Source: JAQGMO01 sp050954505
GTDB lineage: Bacteria > Pseudomonadota > Gammaproteobacteria > Burkholderiales > Burkholderiaceae_D
Assembly (NCBI GenBank): GCA_050954505.1
Contig: JBPBPY010000270.1
Span: 1 to 11,246, forward strand
DNA length: 11,246 nt
Direction of reading: 5' to 3'
Shown: piece after piece, positions 6,457 through 11,246 of the stretch
How positions within the stretch are numbered: the stretch's first letter is position 1
Layout of the letters: every line of letters starts with the position of its first letter
The notes under the pieces: generated by a model
What the model was told of the DNA's origin: nothing
The model's database searches: none
The model's input: only the letters and a program-made list of their open reading frames with translations
Program-made: the position numbers and the translations under genes

Positions 6457-6794
6457 CTATGGTTCGGAGCGCGCTCACCTTGTAAACCATGCCATCCATA
6501 CGCCTGGCCTGGGCAGCAGCACTGCCGTTTCGGCGCAGGAGCTATTGCGCATTTGCCTGGCCCGAGCGCAGGCGCTCTTCATGAAAACCGTAGCGCTCCA
6601 GACGCCGCCAAGCCGGATATTGCCGCAGGAAGCCAGACATTGTGACTGATCAATTCACGTTTCCAGTCATGAAGATTTCAAACAGGAAAGAATGCCGTTT
6701 CGGTGCCAGAGCGATTTGCGAAAAGGCGCTTTGCTGCGTGCCATGAGGGATTTTTGGTAAAATCGCGTGTTAATCCGATTTCCGAGGCGCGCGT
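6457..6794. other. Intergenic region, ybaL to di-iron gene
   Basis: These 338 bases carry no convincing gene. There is no classical terminator for ybaL: the palindrome GAGCGCGCTC (6467-6476) and hairpin GAGCG/CGCTC (6564-6568 and 6573-6577) lack T-tracts. TGACTG (6643-6648) and CAGTCA (6664-6669) could form a 6-bp stem. An 11-mer TGCCGTTTCGG occurs at 6523-6533 and again at 6693-6703, plausibly by chance. The right end holds the extended -10 promoter at 6755-6763. Confidence 0.55.
6755..6763 (+). promoter_or_regulatory. Extended -10 promoter of di-iron gene
   Basis: TGG-TAAAAT is an extended -10 (TGn plus 5 of 6 matches to TATAAT). The start would fall near 6770, giving a leader of roughly 25 bases before the ATG at 6795. 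No good -35 is present, as is common for extended -10 promoters. It would also drive rfaE2. Confidence 0.6.
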
Positions 6795-7682
6795 ATGCTG
6801 TACCCTGAACTGTTTAAATCGCTTGAGCAAGTCCGTTGGAGCATGGACAAGGATATTCCATGGGATCAGTTCGACGGCTCGAAGCTAACCGACGAACAGG
6901 CGACCACCATCAAGATGAATGCCATCACTGAATGGTCTGCCTTGCCTGCCACGGAAATGTTCTTGCGCGACAATCGCGGCGACAGCGATTTTTGCGCTTT
7001 CATGTCGGTCTGGTTTTTTGAAGAGCAAAAGCATTCGCTCGTCTTGATGGAATACCTGCGCCGCTTCAAACCGGAATTCGTGCCGACCGAAGAAGAGCTC
7101 GACAATGTGCGTTTCGAATTCGATCCGGCGCCGGCGCTGGAAACCTTGACGATGCATTTTTGCGGCGAAATCCGTTTGAATCACTGGTACCGTTGTGCAT
7201 CGGATTGGCATTCGGAGCCGGTGATCAAGCAGATCTACAAAATCATCAGCCAGGACGAAGCGCGTCATGGAGGCGCCTATCTGCGCTACATGAAAAAGGC
7301 GCTGGTCGAGGTGGGAGATCCTGCCCGTGCGGCATTTGCCAAGATCGGTGTCTTGATGGCTTCGGCGCGCCGCACCGAAAAACCTCTGCATCCTACCAAT
7401 CTGCACGTCAACCAGGCATTGTTCCCCAACGACACGGTGCAAAGCCGGCTGCCGGATCCGGAATGGCTGGAAGCCTGGCTCGATACGCAAATCCGTTTTG
7501 ACGGCGAATGGGAAAAGAAAGTGGTGGAGCGCATTCTGCACAACATGTCCCTGCTGTTCGAACGCAGCTTTGCCACGGTGCAGGAACTCAATCGCTTCCG
7601 CAAGGAAATCGTTGGCCGCCTGGCTGCTGCCGGGGCGTCCGAGGGGGCGGCCGGCTTCGATCCGGTCACGCAGGCGGCTTGA
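6795..7682 (+). CDS. Ferritin-like di-iron protein, acyl-ACP-desaturase-like
   Basis: A 295-residue soluble helical protein with the ligand pattern of class-2 (stearoyl-ACP-type) desaturases and related di-iron oxidases. The likely ligands are E46 (in ITEWSALP; the plant enzyme has a similar ITEEALP), E77 and H80 (EEQKH), E125 (CGEIRLNHWY), and E155 and H158 (DEARH). This is the E / ExxH / E / ExxH set, with loops shorter than in the castor enzyme. There is no signal peptide or membrane helix. It could be an acyl-carrier-protein desaturase or hydroxylase, but substrate and electron donor are not shown, and other ferritin-like oxidases share the set. ATG 6795 has GAGG seven bases upstream. One base separates its stop from the proposed rfaE2 start, so the two are probably co-transcribed and translationally coupled, linking it to envelope lipid or LPS formation by context only. 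Confidence 0.85.
   Translation: MLYPELFKSLEQVRWSMDKDIPWDQFDGSKLTDEQATTIKMNAITEWSALPATEMFLRDNRGDSDFCAFMSVWFFEEQKHSLVLMEYLRRFKPEFVPTEEELDNVRFEFDPAPALETLTMHFCGEIRLNHWYRCASDWHSEPVIKQIYKIISQDEARHGGAYLRYMKKALVEVGDPARAAFAKIGVLMASARRTEKPLHPTNLHVNQALFPNDTVQSRLPDPEWLEAWLDTQIRFDGEWEKKVVERILHNMSLLFERSFATVQELNRFRKEIVGRLAAAGASEGAAGFDPVTQAA
7672..7677 (+). promoter_or_regulatory. Possible rfaE2 ribosome binding site inside upstream gene
   Basis: AGGCGG lies six bases before the TTG at 7684, within the last codons of the di-iron gene. It is a partial match to AGGAGG and supports, without proving, the TTG start. Confidence 0.4.
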
Positions 7683-7683
7683 A

Positions 7684-8202
7684 TTGTCGCCCGAGGTCTT
7701 ACCCGGCAATGCCGGTCCTCGATTCGAGGACAAGCTTTGTCCACGCGCCGAGTTGATTCTGCGCATGCAGCAGCTGGCGCGCCCGGTGGTGCTGACCAAC
7801 GGCGTCTTCGATATTCTCCATCGCGGCCATGCAACGTATCTGGCCCAGGCACGTGCGCTCGGTGGCTCGCTGGTGGTGGCGGTGAACACCGATGCATCGG
7901 TCAAGCGCCTGGGCAAGGGTGACGATCGGCCATTGAACAGCTGCGATGACCGCATGGCATTGCTGGCAGCGCTGGAGTCGGTGAGCCTGGTCGTGCCTTT
8001 CGATGAAGATACGGCACTGGAAGTATTGATGTCGGCACGCCCAGACATCTATGCCAAGGGCGGCGATTACGACATGGAAAAAATTCCCGAAGGCGTGGCC
8101 ATTTCAGCCTATGGCGGCCAGGCAGTGGCAATCGCCTTCGAACACGACCGCTCGACCAGCAAACTGCTGGCCCGGGTCAGGAACCCGCACGCGGCGCAGT
8201 AG
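7684..8202 (+). CDS. rfaE2: D-glycero-beta-D-manno-heptose 1-phosphate adenylyltransferase
   Basis: Transfers AMP from ATP to heptose 1-phosphate, giving ADP-D,D-heptose, the precursor of inner-core LPS heptose, in the cytoplasm. It corresponds to the C-terminal domain of the bifunctional E. coli HldE; the kinase domain is absent, as in organisms with split RfaE1/RfaE2. From the proposed TTG at 7684 it has 172 residues. Nucleotidyltransferase signatures: TNGVFDILHRGH (38-49, with HxGH), VVAVNTDASV (64-73), KGGDY (125-129) and EHDRSTSKLL (153-162). FEDKLCPRAEL (14-24) is typical of the family N-terminus, so translation must begin before it; no in-frame ATG or GTG exists there and TTG 7684 is the best candidate. 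The frame is open upstream into the di-iron gene, but that part is not homologous. It converges on the copper chaperone gene with no evident terminator. Confidence 0.93.
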   Translation: MSPEVLPGNAGPRFEDKLCPRAELILRMQQLARPVVLTNGVFDILHRGHATYLAQARALGGSLVVAVNTDASVKRLGKGDDRPLNSCDDRMALLAALESVSLVVPFDEDTALEVLMSARPDIYAKGGDYDMEKIPEGVAISAYGGQAVAIAFEHDRSTSKLLARVRNPHAAQ

Positions 8203-8252
8203 GCCCGCAAGCACTCTGCCAGCGGAATTGTCGGGCTGGTGCTGCTACGGGT

Positions 8253-8741
8253 TCAATGCTGATGCTTGACCGGTGCTGCGGATGCGTCCTTGTCCTGGAC
8301 AAATACCATCACCTCGACTTTTCCCGCTTTTTCGAATGTCAGCGTCAGCGGAAATTTGTCACCCTGCTTTAACGGAGATTTCAGGCCGATCAGCATCAGG
8401 TGATAGCCTTCGCCTGGTTTCATGGAAATTTTTTCCGCCGGTTTGAGTTCCAGCGTTTCCACTTCCCGCATGCGCATGATGTTGTTATCCATCGCCATGG
8501 TGTGCACTTGTGCCGATTTCGCGACACCGCTTTCCAGCGCCACCAGCTTGTCGCTTTCCGCGCCCTTGTTTTCCAGCGACAGATAGGCTGCAGCCGTCGA
8601 CTGCCCAGGCACGCTCGGCCGGGCGTAAGGATGGCCGATTTCCAGGTTGCCAAGCTTGAATTCATGGGCTGTGGCAAGTGTATTCAGGCCGGCGCCCGAA
8701 ACCAGAACAAGGGCCAGGGGAATGGCTGCGCGTAATGTCAT
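8253..8741 (-). CDS. PCu(A)C periplasmic copper chaperone
   Basis: A 162-residue exported protein. The signal peptide covers about 1-25, with cleavage after LATA likely. The mature cupredoxin-like domain carries the Cu(I) site H80, M91, H114 and M116 (VHTM..., IMRM, YHLML). PCu(A)C proteins (DUF461 family) take copper to the CuA centre of cytochrome oxidase, often with SCO/SenC, or help with copper under limitation. The usual spacing is H-x10-M-x21-H-x-M; here the second gap is 22 because of GEGYH. The C-terminus KHQH adds two His that might bind metal. ATG 8741 was chosen because AGGA lies about seven bases upstream and a good signal peptide begins there; the longer open frame to 8786 adds 15 unneeded residues. 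No SCO gene is adjacent. The gene has its own promoter (8772-8780). Confidence 0.92.
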   Translation of the reverse strand: MTLRAAIPLALVLVSGAGLNTLATAHEFKLGNLEIGHPYARPSVPGQSTAAAYLSLENKGAESDKLVALESGVAKSAQVHTMAMDNNIMRMREVETLELKPAEKISMKPGEGYHLMLIGLKSPLKQGDKFPLTLTFEKAGKVEVMVFVQDKDASAAPVKHQH

Positions 8742-8976
8742 GATGATTCCTGAGAAGTAGCTGGGCGGCGGATTATAACAATTCAAGACAGGCGCTCATT
8801 TGCGCACAGATAAGCTTTGCCGATCAGGTGAGGCTGCGTTGACGATGTTGACCGGTACCGCCATTTGTCGCTGTTGGCAATGCTGCTGCCGCTTGCTGAC
8901 CTTGCCGCTACCAGCCACTGCCTGCTACTGCCGGGTATGCTGCGACTGCTGCCGGCATCAAAATGCTGCCAGCTGT
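8742..8976. other. Gap between copper chaperone and trmL
   Basis: Apart from the chaperone promoter, this 235-base stretch is rich in CTGC/TGCTG runs (about 8878-8960) with no gene and no clear trmL terminator. The short open frames within it look like chance. Confidence 0.5.
8772..8780 (-). promoter_or_regulatory. Perfect extended -10 of the copper chaperone gene
   Basis: Read on the minus strand, TGT-TATAAT is a full match to the TGnTATAAT extended -10. The expected start is near 8765, giving a leader of about 24 bases. No good -35 lies 16-18 bases away. Confidence 0.75.
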
Positions 8977-9447
8977 TCAAGCGCCGCCGGCATAGGCATT
9001 CTGCCGCCACGCTTCATACACGACCACGGCGACAGTGTTGGACAAATTCAGGCTGCGGTTGTCTGGCCGCATCGGCAGACGGATGCGCTGGCTGGTGGCA
9101 AATGACTCACGCAATGCAGTGGCCAGGCCACGGGTTTCCGAGCCAAACACGAAGACATCGCCCGGCTGGAATGCCATCGCGGCAAACGGCGTCGAACCAT
9201 GCGTGGTCATGGCAAACATGCGCGCCGGGTCGAAACCTTCGCTGGCCAGCATGGCGTCCCAGTCCTTGTGCACCTTCATGGTCGCATAGTCGTGATAGTC
9301 CAGGCCGGCACGTCGCATCTTGGCGTCGTCAAGCGGAAAGCCGAGCGGTTCAACCAGATGCAGCTGTGCACCGGTATTCGCACACAGGCGAATGATGTTG
9401 CCGGTATTGAGCGGAATTTCTGGTTCGACAAGAACGACGTGGAACAA
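8977..9447 (-). CDS. trmL: TrmL, tRNA (cytidine/uridine-34 2'-O)-methyltransferase
   Basis: A SPOUT-class, SAM-dependent enzyme that methylates the ribose of the wobble base (C/U34) of tRNA-Leu isoacceptors. Starting at TTG 9447 it has 156 residues, essentially the length of E. coli TrmL (157). Signatures: EPEIPLNTGNIIRLCANTG (8-26), the knot motif FGSETRGL (101-108), the SAM-site segment IRLPMRPDNRSLNLSN (122-137), and VVVYEAWRQ (141-149). The frame also has a TTG at 9465, but AGGAG (9454-9458) lies six bases before TTG 9447, and the E. coli protein starts at the equivalent place. The upstream comF stop is 30 bases away, so comF and trmL probably form one operon. Confidence 0.95.
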   Translation of the reverse strand: MFHVVLVEPEIPLNTGNIIRLCANTGAQLHLVEPLGFPLDDAKMRRAGLDYHDYATMKVHKDWDAMLASEGFDPARMFAMTTHGSTPFAAMAFQPGDVFVFGSETRGLATALRESFATSQRIRLPMRPDNRSLNLSNTVAVVVYEAWRQNAYAGGA

Positions 9448-9453
9448 AGGCTT

Positions 9454-9458
9454 CTCCT
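9454..9458 (-). promoter_or_regulatory. Ribosome binding site deciding the trmL start
   Basis: On the minus strand AGGAG ends six bases before TTG 9447. If translation began at TTG 9465 this motif would lie inside the coding region and do nothing, so it favours the shorter protein. Confidence 0.75.
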
Positions 9459-9477
9459 GGGACAAAAATCCAACGGG

Positions 9478-10374
9478 TTATTCCAGCTTGGTGCGGGCAA
9501 ATACAAAATTCGTCACCCGCCTGGCGCCATGACGTTTGAGCAGCGCTGCCATTTCTGCCAGGGTTGTGCCGGTGGTCATGACATCGTCGACCACGCCGAC
9601 ATGCAATCCTTGCACCGCTTGTTGCGATGCCTGTCGCACCATGAAGGCGGCGCGCATGTTGACGGCGCGCTGCGCTGGCGGCACCAGGGTCTGGGCCATC
9701 GTTTCACGAATCCGCGCAGTCAGCTTTTCCAGCACCGGCACACCCAGCGAGCGCCCCAGCGGACGGGCGATTTCAAGCGCCTGATTATAGCCGCGCTCAG
9801 CCAGGCGCCGCTGGCCGAGCGGCACGGCAATGAGCACATCCGGCAGGATTGCCGCCTTGGCAGGGAATGACGGCGCACCGGTACTCGTGGTTTTTCCTGA
9901 GCCAGGCTGCAGGGCGGCATGCGCCGTGGTTTGAAGACCAGACTGCGCAACGGCATGTGCTGCCGGCACACGCAGCAGTGCCTCGCGTAGCATGGCCGCC
10001 ATCCACGGTGCGAGGGCCAGTTGGTCAGCAAATTTCAAGGCCAGCACTAGATGGTCTGCAGGCGCGGCATAGTCGCATACCGCGATGCTGGCATCGTAGG
10101 CAGGATTGTCGCGCTGGCAGGCGCCGCACTCGATGCTGCGCGAACTTGCTGCGCCAGGCGCCAGCGCAGGGTCGGCAAACAGGCCGATGGCGCAGCGTGG
10201 GCAACGGCGCCTCTGTTCATTGCCGCCATCGGAATGGTCTCCCGACGCGGCAAAATAGCGCAGCCGGCAGCCTGCGCACACGACCGCTTTGGCGGCCTGG
10301 CCGCACAGAGCGCAGCAGCACGGTAGCGCCAGCATGCGGCCAAACCGGCTGTGGAAAATGGCGGGCAGATGCAT
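9478..10374 (-). CDS. comF: ComF family phosphoribosyltransferase-like protein
   Basis: ComF/GntX-type protein, 298 residues, cytoplasmic. Family members pair an N-terminal zinc finger with a type-I phosphoribosyltransferase fold and are tied to DNA uptake in naturally competent bacteria, though most bacteria carry one of unclear role. Cysteine pairs: C21-C24 and C33-C36, then C58-C61 and C83-C86, consistent with zinc binding. PRTase part: VPLGQRRLAERGYNQA (184-199), RIRETMAQT (221-229) and the PRPP loop VVDDVMTTGTT (261-271). Residues about 138-176 are Ala/Gln/Ser/Thr-rich and look like an insertion before the PRTase domain. ATG 10374 has GGAG six bases upstream. It is first of the probable comF-trmL operon and divergent from bioC. 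Confidence 0.92.
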   Translation of the reverse strand: MHLPAIFHSRFGRMLALPCCCALCGQAAKAVVCAGCRLRYFAASGDHSDGGNEQRRRCPRCAIGLFADPALAPGAASSRSIECGACQRDNPAYDASIAVCDYAAPADHLVLALKFADQLALAPWMAAMLREALLRVPAAHAVAQSGLQTTAHAALQPGSGKTTSTGAPSFPAKAAILPDVLIAVPLGQRRLAERGYNQALEIARPLGRSLGVPVLEKLTARIRETMAQTLVPPAQRAVNMRAAFMVRQASQQAVQGLHVGVVDDVMTTGTTLAEMAALLKRHGARRVTNFVFARTKLE

Positions 10375-10645
10375 GCGTGGCTCCGGGCGTGTAAACTAGC
10401 CCGATTATTCCAGCCACCCGGCGCTGGCACAACGCTGCAGCGAGGTGACGGTATCGCCAATGCCACAGCAGGACAGCATCGGCGCTGCACCGGTGCTGCA
10501 ATGGAAAGCCGGGACTGCCATTGCGTGGTTTCATGGTGGGCATGCATTGCCATACCGGCAATTGGTGCTGGCCGCATTTCGCAGCAGGCAGGCATGACAC
10601 GGCGCGCACTTGCAGTTTGCGACCTGCTGCGGCACGCAACGAACC
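10375..10645. other. Divergent gap between comF and bioC
   Basis: These 271 bases hold the comF promoter (10404-10432) on the left. A short inverted repeat ATTGCC-ATACC-GGCAAT lies at 10546-10562, about 85 bases before the bioC start. No convincing plus-strand promoter for bioC is visible, and the open frames on both strands show no recognisable protein. Confidence 0.5.
10404..10432 (-). promoter_or_regulatory. Candidate comF-trmL promoter
   Basis: On the minus strand TTGTGC (plus 10427-10432) is followed by a 17-base spacer and AATAAT (plus 10404-10409), itself preceded by TGG as in an extended -10. The -35 match is only 3/6; the -10 is 5/6. The start would be about 25 bases before the comF ATG. 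Confidence 0.5.
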
Positions 10646-11246
10646 ATGGCGCAGTCATCACCGCGTGACGGCATTTTTCTGTTCAATCAACCGGCTATCC
10701 ATTTCGTGTCTTCCCCATCCTTTTCTTCTTCCCGTTCCTCTCTCGATGGCCTGCCCGCTGCGGCAGACCTGGCCGGCGCCCGGTTGTCGGCGCCGATCGA
10801 ACTCGAACGCGTGCGCAAGCTGTTCGGCAATCCAGCCCGCATTGCAGCGTCGGATTTCCTGCGCCGTGAAATTGCCATGCGCATGTTCGAACGCCTTGAC
10901 TTGATCAAGCTTGCACCGCGCCATGTCATCGACGCCGGCTGCGGTGTGGGTGCCGACCTGGCGGTCATGCAGGAGCGCTACCCTGGCGTGCAATCGAGTG
11001 GCATCGATACTTCGCAAGCCATGCTCGACGAAGCCCGTCGCAGCCAGCAGGCGGCACAGTCATCGGTGAACCGCCTGCTGGGGAAATGGCTGCCGGCGAG
11101 GCTGGGAGCCAGTGTCGGCCTGGGCGCCGAAGCGCAATGGCTGTGCGCCGATTTTGCCAGCCTGCCATTCGAGGCCGCCTGTGCCGATCTGGTGTGGTCG
11201 AACCTGGCACTGCATTGGCATCCGCAGCCCGATCGCGTGTTTGCCG
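10646..11246 (+). CDS. bioC: BioC-type SAM-dependent methyltransferase, 3' end missing
   Basis: The first 200 codons of a class-I methyltransferase that runs off the window. Motif I VIDAGCGVGADL (94-105), post-I GIDTS (119-123), ADF (168-170) and WSNLALHWHPQP (184-195) match BioC, which methylates malonyl-ACP to begin pimelate synthesis for biotin. Related NDUFAF5-like methyltransferases share these, so the role is probable, not proven. Compared with E. coli BioC it has a long Ser/Ala-rich N-terminus (about 1-50) and an insertion at about 132-163 between post-I and the ADF strand, which I recall from betaproteobacterial relatives. ATG 10646 follows an in-frame stop (10595) and lacks a Shine-Dalgarno. 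A later TTG at 10784 (giving MSAPIELERVRKLF) would better match the conserved start, so the start is uncertain. It diverges from comF. Confidence 0.82.
   Translation, partial: MAQSSPRDGIFLFNQPAIHFVSSPSFSSSRSSLDGLPAAADLAGARLSAPIELERVRKLFGNPARIAASDFLRREIAMRMFERLDLIKLAPRHVIDAGCGVGADLAVMQERYPGVQSSGIDTSQAMLDEARRSQQAAQSSVNRLLGKWLPARLGASVGLGAEAQWLCADFASLPFEAACADLVWSNLALHWHPQPDRVFA

Noticed and set aside
8203..8252. Terminator between rfaE2 and the copper chaperone gene
   Set aside because: Short inverted segments (AGCAC/GTGCT, CCAGC/GCTGG) overlap each other and no T-tract follows on either strand.
9199..9870. Plus-strand open frame across trmL and comF
   Set aside because: It lies antisense to two well-supported genes and has no recognisable domain.

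Overview
The window looks like ordinary chromosome from a high-GC betaproteobacterium, most likely Burkholderiales and probably Oxalobacteraceae (Herbaspirillum/Collimonas-like). This rests on remembered protein similarity and on the bioC / comF / trmL neighbourhood; no database search was possible. I see no prophage, insertion sequence, CRISPR array, tRNA or rRNA gene, and no clear defence or mobile system.

Layout. 143-1081 (-): LysR-type regulator with a dyad over its probable start site. 1082-1760: 679-bp AT-richer intergenic stretch with an 11-bp tandem repeat and a possible terminator. 1761-3635 (+): complete FtsH AAA+ zinc protease with a TTG start, outside its usual rlmE-folP-glmM context. 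Its 3' region carries short tandem repeats and a perfect 17-bp-stem terminator that also serves the convergent gene 3917-4291 (-), a small secreted Tyr/Pro-repeat protein with a calcium-loop-like C-terminus. 4292-4788: divergent control region with an 8-bp tandem repeat and short dyads. 4789-6456 (+): YbaL/Kef-type cation:proton antiporter. 6795-7682 (+) and 7684-8202 (+): an acyl-ACP-desaturase-like di-iron protein coupled, with one base between stop and proposed start, to RfaE2, the heptose-1-phosphate adenylyltransferase of LPS core synthesis. 8253-8741 (-): PCu(A)C periplasmic copper chaperone behind a perfect extended -10. 9478-10374 and 8977-9447 (-): comF followed by trmL, probably one operon. 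10646-11246 (+): start of a BioC-type methyltransferase, cut by the window edge and divergent from comF.

The genes fall into small independent units. Envelope themes recur (FtsH membrane quality control, cation/proton exchange, LPS heptose, copper delivery, a secreted protein), but no single pathway joins them. Three genes (ftsH, rfaE2, trmL) appear to start with TTG, which automatic start calling would probably misplace. The items most worth following are the di-iron protein/rfaE2 coupling, the atypically placed ftsH and the repeat-rich regions around it, and the secreted calcium-loop protein. None is strong evidence of an undescribed system.
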